64,000 bases of DNA from Datnioides undecimradiatus. Its lineage: Eukaryota > Chordata > Actinopteri > Lobotiformes > Datnioididae. Positions 1 to 10,692 of the stretch are shown here, piece after piece. Made by a program: the position numbers and the translations under genes. Below the pieces are notes generated by a model. It was given only the letters and a program-made list of their open reading frames with translations. It ran no database searches and was not told where the DNA came from. Numbering within the stretch: the stretch's first letter is position 1; the number at the start of each line of letters is the position of its first letter. Where the stretch lies: the NCBI GenBank assembly GCA_008933995.1, contig WARS01000046.1:4946026-5010025 (forward strand), written 5' to 3'.

Positions 1-3000
1 TACTTCCTTAAGGGCAAACCTTCAAATTACGCAAAAAGGTCAAACCTGTAGCCCAGCTCACAAGAAGACGTCACATATTCAGCTGATGTATTTCCCAAGA
101 GGAGTGCACCTCCACATCCATTTTTTTCCAACTGTCTCCAAACACATTTGCTAATGTGACGAAGGGAGGATTAAACAGGGTGGAATGGATTACACCTGAG
201 ATCCTGGCAGTAATATGCAGAAGCATTACTCAAGTGGAAAAAGTGATGTTTATATGCTCCCTGTATTATCTGATGTGCCGCTTTAATTGTACAGGTAGAC
301 CTGTAGGCATACTTAGGCGCAGTTTGGAGGGCAAGATCTAACAAGACAGCGGCCACTTTCCTTCACACAGGCACACTTCTGGCACTCTCAAAATGCAATA
401 TCGAAAAGGCCAAATACTTCCTCGACAAGTTTATTCTTCCCAAAATAGACTTGATGGGAAACCATCCACTCAAAATAGACATGGGAAAATATTTTTTTTC
501 CACAGCATATTTGTCATATCAGTTTATATTCAAAATAACTTTATAATGGTTGTGAAAATGTTAGGGTTGTTCATTGAGGAATAGCTATTAAGATCCTCGT
601 ACAAATTCCTCAGTGCTTTGTTGCAACTCGCTCCTGGTTTTCTCTACAAGGCTAAATCTCTTGCAAAATCTTGATGAAGTCATATCTGGCAGCAGCATTA
701 CAAATAAAGAGCTTCTTTTCACCTGAATCATCATCTGAGGATCGTGCACAGTCAGATTCTATACAGTAAGTGTTGGGCACAGAGGGGAATTTGCTCCCAC
801 TTTTAGATAAGTATCCTCGAGCAAATTTTCACAGGAAGCTCGCAATAAACGTGCACCCTCACTGAAAAAATGGAAAAGTAGATTTCAGCTTTGAGGTATT
901 CCGCAAAGTCAATCAGAGAAAACTTTATACAGACTTGTGTTGTGTTTCTTTGGTAATAGCTGTCTTTCCCAGTGATGAATAAAACATATGTGGTACTGTA
1001 AACAAAGTCTCTCTGTCTGCCGTATGTTAAAAAATAGCATTAAGGGAACTGTATGGAAACAATGCCAAGACCTCAAAAAAATGTTGATCCAAGATGTGAA
1101 ACAGGAACAAAAGCTGGTGTTTGATTGGATTGCTGTTAAGTGGTTTTAGGGATAAAGTTAACGCCTGGTTTAGTGAGGCGAAGGTGAAGGGGGTGGGGAA
1201 CGGGGGATGTAGGCTCCAGCCCCTGTGTTGGGGTGGAGGGTTTCGCTGGGGCTGAAACGTAATGATGTGGATCATGGACAAACATGGCCTCTTGTTGGAG
1301 CTGGTTTGTTTGAGGAGAAGATGCCACTGTGGAATCCGACTCGACATGATTAAAGAAGAGGACATTTAATGTCTTGTGCAGACTGAGTCAGGACACCGTG
1401 CAGAGCTCCTATCTGCTCTAGGAAACCATTAGCTCACAAGCTCCTTGTTTCTATTGTAGAACAAATATGAAGTGTGTCAAGTCATACATAGGGTGTTTCT
1501 GGCACTCTGCTGTTGACTCTTTCTAAATAGACCTTGACGATTCACTTGAAAATACAAGAATCATGAACCAGCTAGTTCTCAGTAATAGAAAAAACAAAAC
1601 AAAAGCGTTACACAGAAAGCACAAAAACATGATTCATGCACAATATCTTGTCTGGGCATCGTAAATTGAAAGTATATTGTTTGTTGTGGCACATTTTATT
1701 TGAAGAGCATGGGAAAGAGGACAGAAGTCCCTTGTTTTTACTTCAACAACCTGTGTTCATGTCTGACAAATGTTTCGCCGCTGCCGCACCGCTTAGTTTT
1801 TGCTGTCTCAGGAGTCCATGAAGGCTGTGCATCTGAACAAAACGACTAACTAACTCACTATATTGCATCAAAACGTTAACCTTTTTGTTTTTTTACTTGC
1901 TTTATGTTGGTGCAAGAAATCTTTAAGTTATTCCTGCCGCTGTCAAATGGATAAAACTGTCAAAGTATCTTAACAGATAAACATTTAAAAATTCATTAAT
2001 TGAAATTTTCAAATACAGATCAGTATTATCAGCTGCTGCATAGATCCATTAGTCATCCATGAAAGACAAAAAATATAAATACTTTGAATTTGAAACTATG
2101 ATCAACCGTTCAGCTTCTGTTTAAACCCATTTTATTTGTTTTTTGTATTTTCTATGTTGCATCGTTTACGAACTACACTCACATATTTGTTTTGACTGAC
2201 TCTTTTCTTTACTCTTCAAGTTATTTTAAATGCTTACTTGGCATACTTTCAAATGAGGTCAGGCCTCAATGATGTTTTTAAATTTAAATGAAGGTTATGA
2301 TGAATATGTGTCAAGTGCAAAATGTTCTGTCAGCAAGCTGTCACAAAACAACTTTATACAACAAACAGAGAGCAGTGACCGTCACTATCAGGCAAGCACG
2401 ATGTTCTCCACTGCTGAATATTTGCCATATCATGGGTGAGCTGAGGTGATGTGATGACTGTATACCTGTTGGATTTATTCAGGTCACCTGCACTCCTGGG
2501 TGTTTACACTGAAAACAGAACTATGTCATCTATGACATCAATGACAACACACACACACAGACTCCCATTCATGCACCACACACAAGTCAAATATTGATGT
2601 GCGTGCTCTCTGACCTAACACAGCCTGTCCTGATGTCCCTGCAGCAGGTTTTACTCACAACATGCTTGTCTTTGCACTATCCACTGGGGTGACTTACGAA
2701 TCTTTTATCAAAACTGGCCTAATTGCTTAACCATCCATGTCCCGGTCCAGTGGTGGTGGTGAATGGTGGGAGGGAGACTGGGCATGCCATAACTGTCATA
2801 AAAACAACAGGCAAAGACGCCAGCTTTTGGTCAAAGTCTGCGGCTCTGCGTCTTTTTTATAAGGACTTACACACTGAGCAATAATCCTATGAATATAATA
2901 TGTTGTACACAACTGGTGAGAAAGGAGAGCGCATTTGTTTTCTTTTATGTGTGGGAAGATGGAAGGGGGTAGGAAGAGGTTTACCGATATGAATACAAAT

Positions 3001-4635
3001 CAGCAGTAAACCGGATATAATAATTATATCAACATCTGGCCAATTTCAGTGCAAATCAGTGGGTGATCATTCGCAGTTTGTTGTTTGAGTGCGCTCTTGT
3101 CTTTCAGCAAGTCTTTCCCCTATGTGGAGCACATCACAACAGCATAACGCCAGCATTCCCCTATCCATCTGGTTATTTTCTTAAGTGTTTTGTCTGCATA
3201 GAAAACAAGCAGCAGTATACAGCTTCCTGTCCTCGCCCTATCTACATTGGACAAAAAAACAAAACAACTTTCCCTTCTGTTCTCACTCCCACTCTCTGCC
3301 CTGTTTCACAGCAGAAGAGGCTGCTGCTGCTGCTGCTGCTGCTGCTGGAGGGTCAGAGCTTAGCAGCAGTTGGAGGAAAAGTAAAAGAGCGGACGGACAA
3401 GAGCCTGTGGGGAGTTTTTTGACTCCCAAACCATCTCTTCAGTTCCTGGGAGCCGACTACTCAGTCCCAGGAAACTCCCTGCTATTCCTACTGTGTGGAC
3501 AAAACAGCTGCACATTCTCACTTTTCGTTGGCTCTGGTCGTTTGAACTCAACCCCAGTGGAGGAAATAAAAAACCTTTCTGCATACAGGAACGTTAAAAA
3601 AAATGTATTTCTGGTATTCAATGATTATTTCACTAAATTAAAAAAAAAATCTTCTGATTTCAATTCTATATTTAAAAACACCTTTATTTGTGTAGAGACG
3701 TTTAAACTGTATTTTTAAACGCACCTCTGATTATTAAATGCTGCTTTTATTATTTTCTATTGTCTGGCCGTCAAACAGTAGAAGAGGTCACTCCTCCTGC
3801 TCACAGCTGGCGTTCAAACTGAAATCCGTTTTGTAAACGTTTTCCCTGAATATGTCAATATCAGGGACTGTGTGTACGCCTGTGCCTGTGTGCATAATTA
3901 CAGATGCGCCATTCCTCCTAAGCTGTCATTAGAAAAGGGAATGGGAATGACTCCAGGCTACAACCACCGCTTGCGGTTACGTAACATGCTCTTCTCGGAT
4001 CCTGTCTTGTCCCGGAGACAGCTGAAAACTCCCTGGTTTTTCACAGCCGATTGTCTGAGGAAATGTTGCCCCTTACAGCTTCACACTAAATCATTATTTT
4101 TTTCCCCCCAAGTGTCATTTTTATTTTCTTTCATTCTGGGTGGAAAAAAACGACTCTGTGTTTCTCAGGTCTTTGTCTGGTTCGCTCTGCTCAGTGCGCG
4201 CATCTGCTGCTGCTGTTCTCCGAGTGTCCGTGTGAGGGCGCAGTGAGCCTTACTTGGTCTTTCATCCAGGGATGCCGGTGGCCCTCAGACAAAAGAGAAA
4301 ATGATATTTAGAGCTCTGCAGGAGAGCAAGAGAAGGGCAGTAGGATTTGATGAGCAGGAACACATCTCCACACATCATTTGAAATAAACAATAACAAGTG
4401 AGCAAGAAGTGCTCAAGTCTACTATGAATTTCACGTATGAATCGTTATTTAACCACTAGAATTTACAAAATGTAATCGATTTTGCCCCGTGAGAGCTTTT
4501 TTCTTTTTTTTTTTTTTAAATCTGATAAAAAATATTATCACATTTATTTATTACCTCATAAATAAAGCAGCAAATTATTTTATGACTTCGCAAAAATAAA
4601 TGTTATTTGAGGACTGTGTGTGTGTTTGTGTGCGG
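1..4635. other. upstream intergenic DNA, no gene recognised
   Basis: Only short, unrelated open frames are present. The longest (3185-3718) owes part of its length to a CTG repeat. AT-rich stretches (1850-2330, 3590-3730) alternate with more complex sequence. Around 2990-3070 and 3880-4010 the sequence is repeat-free and could be proximal regulatory DNA of mycn, but nothing specific proves this. Confidence 0.5.
3321..3347 (+). repeat. (CTG)9 trinucleotide repeat
   Basis: Nine uninterrupted CTG units, preceded by GAAGAGG and followed by GAGGG. It lies about 1.8 kb upstream of the mycn promoter and is not in a supported gene. Confidence 0.95.
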
Positions 4636-4760
4636 GGGGTCGATGGTTTAAAACTCTTGCCCTTCACTTGCACGGTTCATGCCCCCGGGTCAGCAGTAAC
4701 ATCCAGGCTGCTGCAATGCCCTTGAGCAACCGGAGCAAGACATCAAATCACTAACAGCCC
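4636..4760 (+). mobile_element. degenerate tRNA-derived SINE fragment (plus orientation)
   Basis: GATGGTTTAAAACTC resembles a decayed B box (GGTTCGANTCC). It is followed by GCAATGCCCTTGAGCAA, the segment that follows the tRNA-related head in a common fish SINE type. The A box is not recognisable. Two related fragments occur at 19618 and 25150. Confidence 0.5.
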
Positions 4761-4876
4761 CTGGGTTACTTCGACTGTTTCATAGCTGATCCTGGGTTTG
4801 ACATCCCAGTGGAGCAAGCGAAAAGACAGTTTGCCACCGGCTGTCAATAATGTATATTTTCTTTCGGCCCTCCTCT

Positions 4877-4904
4877 CTTTCTTTCTTTCTTTCTTTCTTT
4901 CTTT
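4877..4904 (+). repeat. (CTTT)7 tetranucleotide repeat
   Basis: Seven CTTT units in a pyrimidine-rich stretch about 170 bp upstream of the TATA-like element of mycn. Confidence 0.95.
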
Positions 4905-4979
4905 CCACCTTGCTTTCATTCTTGCTTCAGTGTTTAGGCTATTTTCTCGCTTCACCTTGAAAGAAAGCTCCCAGCCAGC

Positions 4980-5104
4980 CTGTCTCCCGCGCCGCAACAA
5001 ACCCAAAGCCTGACTGTACCACCCCCAGCTTTGGAGGGGGGAGGAGTCAGCTCTCCTCCCGCAGAACTCAGTGTATAACACTCTGCAGCCAGCCACAATG
5101 TGTG
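4980..5104 (+). promoter_or_regulatory. mycn: probable mycn core promoter
   Basis: GC-rich sequence follows a pyrimidine-rich stretch. It holds CTCCCGCGCC (E2F-like core), CCACCCCCAGC (CT-box or GC-box like), a purine-rich GGAGGGGGGAGGAG patch at about 5034-5045, and GTATAACA with TATAA at 5074-5078. A start site about 25-30 bp after the TATA element would fall near 5105. Control of mammalian MYCN through E2F and CT/GC boxes is known; the same role here is inferred. Confidence 0.5.
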
Positions 5105-5227
5105 TCAGAGGACTGTCTGTGCTCCCAAAGTAGATGACTGCTCCAAATCTGGTGTCTGTATTACTGACTGCGAGATAGCGTTACGAGAAAAATTGGTTCG
5201 CACATTATCATCCCGAGTCAGGACAAG
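5105..5227 (+). other. mycn: mycn exon 1, non-coding (5' end approximate)
   Basis: A strong donor (ACAAG then GTGAGC) lies at 5227/5228 and pairs with the exon 2 acceptor at 5657, as expected for the non-coding first exon of MYC genes. The 5' boundary is estimated from the TATA element at 5074. The exon contains a short upstream open frame (5134-5178). I see no in-frame coding extension into exon 2. Confidence 0.55.
5134..5178 (+). other. short upstream ORF in mycn 5' leader (14 codons)
   Basis: ATG at 5134 opens 14 sense codons ending TAG at 5176-5178. A second possible upstream frame, ATG at 5098 to TAG at 5131-5133, ends directly before this ATG; whether it is in the mRNA depends on the true start site. 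Such frames could lower translation of the main frame. The peptide resembles nothing I know, and function is unproven. Confidence 0.35.
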
Positions 5228-5657
5228 GTGAGCATCTTCTCATTTGAGCGGTTAAAGTAGAAAAACCTGCTGTTGTTTTCTGACATTTTTCACACAAAAC
5301 AGAGTCTCTGTTGGATTTGATTGCTGTCATTGAATATGTTTTTGTGCAAATATGCTTTTTTGTTTATGCCCCGGTCACATTTTCTGGTGTGTTTGGCGAG
5401 CGCTGAGCCAGTGCGTCGTTTCGCACAGTTTGTGCGTCACGGTCACATTTACGCACATTCTCCTGTGAGATTTGTGTGGTTTTTAAACCCCACAGAGGAG
5501 TGAGTGTGGAATTTAGTGGAGCAGACTGTGTGTCTGTGTGTGGGCTTTGACTCATGCTCTTTCTGCGGCGTAGTTTTCAGGTGTGATAGAGGACAGAGGG
5601 ACTGGGGAGAGACGCTCTTTCCTGTTGGAGACTTAAGTATCTTTTGTTCACTTCCAG
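5228..5657 (+). other. mycn: mycn intron 1 (430 bp)
   Basis: Canonical GTGAGC donor and CTTCCAG acceptor. The interior is T-rich with no long repeat. An open frame at 5321-5503 inside it has no family resemblance and is treated as chance. Confidence 0.75.
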
Positions 5658-6303
5658 GTTTTTCGATTGTGGGATAGAATGCCGGCGATCATGAGTAAAA
5701 ACTCCGATTTGGAGTTTGACTCCTTACAACCGTGTTTCTACCCGGATGAGGACGACTTCTACTTCTGTGGTCCCGACTCTGCGCCACCGGGGGAGGACAT
5801 CTGGAAGAAATTCGAGTTGTTGCCCACACCGCCCCTCTCCCCGAGCCGAGCCGCGCTACCGGGGGAGCCGGCGACTGCCTCCCCGGAAGTAGACCCTCTG
5901 GGCTTCGGTTTAGGGGACCCACTGGACTGGGCTTCGGAGCTTCTGCTCCTGCCCGAGGACGATATCTGGGGGGCATCCGACGATGGGGACCTGTTCGGCT
6001 CTGCTTTGGATACTAACCCCAACAACATCATTATCCAGGACTGTATGTGGAGTGGCTTCTCCGCCAGGGAAAAGCTGGAGCGGGTGGTCACGGAGAAACT
6101 CGGCAAGGCTATTTCCACTGCCACAGGAGGCGGCAGGAACGTGTGCGTCAAGGCGCAGGAGGTGGTGAGCCGGAGCTCGGTGTCAGAGTGTGTGGACCCC
6201 ACGGTAGTCTTCCCTTTCCCGGTCCACAAGAAGAACGGCAGCAGGGACTCATCCGGGACCGTTAACACATCCCCAACCCACGCGAGCGCTCACAGTGACT
6301 CCG
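5658..6303 (+). other. mycn: mycn exon 2 (21 nt of 5' UTR plus codons 1-208)
   Basis: The exon begins after a pyrimidine-rich acceptor ending CTTCCAG (AG at 5656-5657) and ends at a GTAAGA donor starting at 6304. It encodes the N-terminal transactivation domain, Myc boxes 0 to IIIa. Between boxes I and II it is short and Leu/Asp-rich, with two WG/W-containing acidic patches near residues 83-98. It lacks the long Ala/Gly/Pro-rich stretches found in human MYCN. The last 20 or so codons are Ser/Thr/His-rich and run into the acidic domain encoded by exon 3. Confidence 0.95.
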
Positions 6304-6946
6304 GTAAGAATTTGAAGATGCGCTAAAAACCTTTGTTTGTGTTTTTAAAAGAAATTCTCGTGGCAAGAAAACGTCAAACTAAACACCGTCATTATTATTA
6401 CGATGATGATGATGATGATTACTAGACTGTCTGGAGCTTGTTCATGTGACTGACCCAGAATCGGATTACCTCGTTACAATCCACGCACATACACACATAC
6501 ACACACACACACACACTCTCTCTCTCTCTCTCTCTCCTACACACATGCACACACTGGAGTAGTGACACAGTGAACGGGGTTTATGTAATCAGCGGGCTCT
6601 TCATCCGGCAGATGGCAGTAAAATGGGGGAATTGTGCGCCTTGCTGAACTCAGTTGGCATCCGAGCCAAACAAAAAGACGCCGCACTCACTGACTGCTGC
6701 AGCCGGAGCAGGTTGTAGGAGGGGAGGATTAAAAGGTGTCCCATAATGTGATGAGCTGATAAAATGTCAGGTCCACGGCGCCGTGAACACTTTCATTAGG
6801 CGTGTATTGAGGGACAATTTGCGCACAGCGGGGGAGAAATTGGCACTTGTTTTAGACAGTCTGCACACGCTGTCGAGTTGAGTTGAGCTGATAACTGAAA
6901 TTAGCCCCAAGAAGGAAAAAAAACAGCAGTTACATTATAATAGACA

Positions 6947-6988
<42 letters not shown>

Positions 6989-9412
6989 AATACAGGTTGT
7001 CACACGTGCCTTTTCTGGTTCTTTTGAGGTTTAATGTAGGAAGTGATGTGTGTGTTTAGATTGGGAAATGAGTGTTCTGTGTATTTAATCACACCAAGAC
7101 TTCATCTCCCATCTATTACCGCTTATGAGTTCCCTAAACAAACACTCACGAGTCCTTATCAGCGTGTTTTCGCTGTGAAACAGTAGTACAAAAGCCTCCA
7201 GCTTGGCACAGGGGGTAGACTCAGCCAGCCTTGCCAAACACCTCCTCCGCCGCGAAGAAAAGAGGACGGAGGAGGGCCCTGGCTGCCTCTTTCAGGGGGG
7301 TGGGGGTGGGGGGGTGACAGCTTTGAACAAGCGCTCCATCTCGACAGCTGTCTCCCTGGCGCCGCTCCAGCTCCGAGGCTTAAAAGGGTGGTGATCCGAT
7401 CGCCTGCCGCCCCACCATCCTGCGCACTGTGGAGCTCCAATGCGCTTCCGCCGCTCGCAGCGTTTAAGGCGCGTCCTTCTTTGTGTTGCACGCGTTATGT
7501 ACTTTCTCATCAAAGAGACACAGACTTTGAAGGCAACAATGTAGGTTTATCCCTATGGCTGAGCCAGTCTTGCTATTAAAATGGGGGCCTACAGGGGAAC
7601 AAGTGAAATCAGCTGTGCAGATGTGAGACAGTGGCAGAACAAAGTGTCAGGGAGATAGATTGTGCTCCTAGAAAGAACACTTTATCTCTTGCTTAAGGCT
7701 AATATTTCATCTCCCCAGACAGAAACGTTGTGCCCTTTCTTCTATTTATACTCTTTCCAGCTCCAATAAATGAGCTGTTGCCTTCTGATGGTGAAACACC
7801 AAACAGCTAAATCCCAGCTTCACATGTGGCAAAGGCAGCCACGCCCCCTCATCCACCCAGCTGTGCCCAGCTTTGTTTTGATGGCAACGCCAGACTCTGT
7901 GTGTGTGCGCGTTGAGACAGCATCCCGGCGCAGTGGTGTCTGAAGTGGGTTACTGTAAGCTGTAAAACGCCACACACTTCAGATGCTCCTGAGCTGATAA
8001 TGAGAGCCATTATCAGAAAAAGCATTTTAACTGGGCCTCACACTCTCTCTTCCTCATGATTGGCCACTTCCTCTCATCTTCAAAGGCGCCGGTCTGTGAT
8101 AAGTCTCAGCTGCTCAGCTCCATCTCAGCACAGGTATTAAGATGAGGAGCTCAGCTGGGAATAAGGAGCGAGATATCATTTTATTTTAACCTCATCAGAG
8201 GTCAATGTTAAACTAAAGTCCTTAATGCCTCCGATACTAAAGTGAAGTTCTTGCAGACTGTCAAGCCTGACTGGAGCTGCACTGATACACCGAAGGCATC
8301 GCACTAAAACTGTCTCGTCTCACTGGAGAAGATTAGCAGAAGTTTTGAAGGAGGGATAGAGAAAAAGAAATCCAGCCTGTCTGTTCAGCACTGAGACTGA
8401 ACATGTCAACGCCTGCAGAGTAGATTAGTAGAGGAGTGACTGACACTAAGCATTAAGAGGTTTCTGCTTAAACAAACAGTGTTGAGCAACGTTGTCACTC
8501 CCACACACACTCTCTCTTGATCTCACTCACATATATACACACTCACATACATACCTGTCACCTGCTGGTACACATAGATTACATAGTGGGAATACTTGGT
8601 GTGTCAGAGCGATTGAGTCACTCACATTCTGTTTTCCTTTCCCAGAAGAGGAAGACGACGATGACGATGAAGACGAGGAGGAAGAAGAGGAGGAGGAGGA
8701 GGAAGAGGAGGAGGAGGAGGAGGAGGAGATCGATGTGGTTACAGTAGAGAAGAGGCGCTCCACAATCATCAAAGCATCACCCATGGCGACGGGCACAGTC
8801 ACCATCTCTGTGCACCCCAAAAGCCAAGACACGAGGGGAAGCGCGGCAGGGTCTGGCGTGGTGAGTCGGTTTGTCAGCAGAGCTCCTCAGGAGCTGATCC
8901 TGAAGAGGAGCTCAGTCCACCAGCAGCAACACAACTACGCAGCCCCTTCACCGTATGCCTCAGATGACGATCCTACTCCTCCTCCAAAGAAGCAAAAGAC
9001 ATCAGATGCCCCACGACCTCCCACCAGAACCATCTCCTCATCCTCCTCAGCCTCCTCCACATCCTGTAGCTCATTGTCCAGCACATCGGGGGCTCGCAGC
9101 AAGCGCAGCGCTAGTGGAGACAGCAGCCCGCGTGGCAGCTCCGACTCAGAGGACAGCGAGCGCCGGCGTAACCACAACATCCTGGAGCGTCAGCGTCGTA
9201 ACGACCTGCGTTCCAGCTTCCTGACGCTGCGCGACCACGTGCCAGAGCTGGCACACAATGAGAAAGCGGCGAAGGTGCTGATCCTGAAGAAGGCCACTGA
9301 GTACGTGAGCTCGCTGGAGACAGAGGAGATGAGGCTCCAGCAGGAGAAGGACAGGCTCCAGGCCCGCAGGCAGCAGCTGATGCGCAGGCTGGAGCAGGCT
9401 AGGACTCGCTAA
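5679..9412 (+). CDS. mycn: N-Myc proto-oncogene protein; join(5679..6303, 8646..9412), 463 aa
   Basis: Nuclear bHLH-leucine-zipper transcription factor that pairs with MAX, binds E-boxes (CACGTG) and drives growth and proliferation programmes in embryonic and neural progenitors (family knowledge). Splicing 6303 to 8646 is phase 1, uses GT-AG sites and gives exactly 464 codons with the stop. Human MYCN has 464 residues. Order of parts: Myc box 0 (about residues 10-28), Myc box I with the LLPTPPLSP phosphodegron (T50 and S54 match T58 and S62 of c-Myc), Myc box II (DCMWSGFSA, 121-129), Myc box IIIa (about 169-182), acidic run (209-236), [15 protein letters not shown] and NYAAPSP blocks (238-311), a PPPKKQK nuclear-localisation-like stretch (320-326), a Ser-rich linker, and bHLH-zipper (379-463). 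Residues next to the boxes match N-Myc better than c-Myc. The ATG at 5679 was chosen over one at 5691 because fish and tetrapod N-Myc proteins begin with a similar short leader; both have A at -3. The protein ends in Arg where human MYCN ends in Cys. I see no frameshift. Confidence 0.97.
6499..6536 (+). repeat. compound (AC)n(TC)n microsatellite, mycn intron 2
   Basis: About nine AC units run directly into ten TC units, 200 bp after the exon 2 donor. Confidence 0.95.
6949..6986 (+). repeat. (CA)19 microsatellite, mycn intron 2
   Basis: Uninterrupted 38-nt CA tract. Alternating purine-pyrimidine sequence of this length can adopt Z-DNA. Confidence 0.95.
8675..8728 (+). repeat. mycn: in-frame GAR repeat encoding 18 consecutive Glu in N-Myc
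   Basis: Codons 219-236 are all GAG or GAA, mostly GAG, right after an Asp/Glu mix (209-218). Human MYCN has a shorter mixed Asp/Glu acidic run here, so this is an expansion by simple-sequence growth. Nearly uniform GAG codons mean the length may vary between individuals. Confidence 0.9.
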
Positions 9413-9507
9413 CAGACAACCACTACAACACAGAAACACTCACACATACCCTGGATGACCCCCCACCCACCCTGCCTCAACTCAGTCTGTCTGAGACACA
9501 GTTAGAT

Positions 9508-9508
<1 letters not shown>

Positions 9509-9540
<32 letters not shown>
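9509..9540 (+). repeat. (CA)16 microsatellite in mycn 3' UTR
   Basis: A pure 32-nt CA tract about 100 nt after the stop codon, transcribed in the mRNA. CA repeats in RNA can bind hnRNP L (family knowledge). Confidence 0.95.
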
Positions 9541-9544
<4 letters not shown>

Positions 9545-9702
9545 GGTCTATACACTTAAGCACAGACAGATGGGCCTGCATACCTGTTGTACACACACAA
9601 CATCTCAGAGGACGTTAATCTTCAGATGTCAACACACACAACTGGAGGAGGAGCAGGAGGAGCAGGAGGAAGGGGGGGTTACCGGAGGGATGCTCGGACT
9701 TT

Positions 9703-9709
9703 CACTGCC
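9703..9709 (+). promoter_or_regulatory. miR-34 seed match in mycn 3' UTR
   Basis: CACTGCC is the 7mer-m8 complement of the miR-34a seed. MYCN is an established miR-34a target in neuroblastoma. The site lies in a block that appears conserved with mammals. Confidence 0.6.
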
Positions 9710-9718
9710 GCCACTTTT

Positions 9719-9726
9719 TTTGCACA
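9719..9726 (+). promoter_or_regulatory. miR-19 8mer site in mycn 3' UTR
   Basis: TTTGCACA is a full 8mer match to miR-19, nine bases after the miR-34 match. The pairing of the two sites also occurs in the mammalian 3' UTR as I recall it. Confidence 0.55.
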
Positions 9727-10108
9727 TTTGTTGACGTTAAGAATGTTTAGGGTTTACTTTTTCAATCCAGTCACATTGAGGAAAGATTAAAAAAGAGAAA
9801 AGAAAGAGGAAGGAGAGAGGAGACACCTTCTTTCGGTCTTCCCTTCCTCTGGTTTTTTATATCATTTCTAATTGTATCTTGTTTTTTTTTGTACTCACTG
9901 TGACACCAGCCTGGAATCAGGTGATTCCCACAGGGACGTGGTGTCAGAGGGCACTTTGCTTGGAGAGTTCACGTACAAGAAACCAGTGCACACTTACTTT
10001 GCCTTCACCACTGCAAAAACTGAAGAGACTATGACGACTGAGGCGTTACGGCGTTGCGTGGCGCCCCGTGCCACTACAGGTTCTCTTTCTCTCACTCCTT
10101 TCTCACAC

Positions 10109-10115
10109 TGGTGCT
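10109..10115 (+). promoter_or_regulatory. miR-29 seed match in mycn 3' UTR
   Basis: TGGTGCT is a 7mer-m8 match for miR-29. The mammalian 3' UTR also has a TGGTGCT in its middle part as I recall, but the flanking sequence here is less clearly conserved. Confidence 0.4.
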
Positions 10116-10296
10116 CAAACCAATTCAGTGGATGTATAACTGTGCACCTTGCTAGCCGACACTTTTGTATATAACAATAGTGTACAGACAAAATACACTC
10201 AGATCTGCCTTGTTTTGTAATACATTTTGTCCTTTGTTTTTTTATACATGTCAGGAAGCTGCCAATAACTAGACTGGAAGTTTATATACCTTTAAA

Positions 10297-10304
10297 GTAC
10301 TGTA
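10297..10304 (+). promoter_or_regulatory. miR-101 8mer site in mycn 3' UTR
   Basis: GTACTGTA is a full 8mer match for miR-101 within the conserved block that starts TAGACTGGAAGTT. miR-101 is a reported regulator of human MYCN. Confidence 0.6.
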
Positions 10305-10692
10305 AGGCCTCGATTTTTGAGAGTCATGAAACTTTGTAATATAACAATATATTGTTTTTTTCTTCTTTTTTTCTTTGTATTGTATCATATTACTAATTCT
10401 ACACACCTTTATGCTTTTAGTGTGAACCTGATACATACTAAATTTGATACTTATATTTTCGTATGAAAATGAGTTCTCGGTAGATATCACTTTATCTCGT
10501 CATTTGTTTTCTTCTTTTATCTCAAATAATTCTTTTGTACAGCAAATGTGTTCTATCCTCATGTACCTGGCCTTTTTCTTTCCTCCTCTTTTGTTTATAT
10601 TTGTAACTATCGGGTGCATAGAACTGGGTAAACGGATATAAGATGTTTGTTTTTTTCACTTTTAAAATGTACATTTAGTGCTGCAACTCATA

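Larger units (their letters stand above)
6304..8645 (+). other. mycn: mycn intron 2 (2342 bp)
   Basis: GTAAGA donor, TTTCCCAG acceptor. It contains a GAT repeat (about 6402-6420), an (AC)n(TC)n tract (6499-6536), a 38-nt CA tract (6949-6986), a CACGTG E-box (7003-7008), a G-run cluster (7295-7314), three copies of GAGCTGATAA (6753, 6885, 7991) and a 9-bp-stem palindrome of GATA sites (7994-8016). The repeat-poor part from about 7680 to 8240 could hold an intronic enhancer (inference). Confidence 0.85.

Noticed and set aside
3185..3718. 177-codon plus-strand frame with poly-Ala
   Set aside because: The Ala run is the (CTG)9 repeat read in the GCT/GCA register. The rest is AT-rich with homopolymer-derived Lys, and nothing supports translation.
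5689..6268. Open frames antisense to mycn exon 2 (95 and 169 codons)
   Set aside because: They mirror GC-rich coding sequence of mycn. A MYCNOS-like antisense transcript exists in mammals, but nothing here shows a promoter or a conserved antisense frame.
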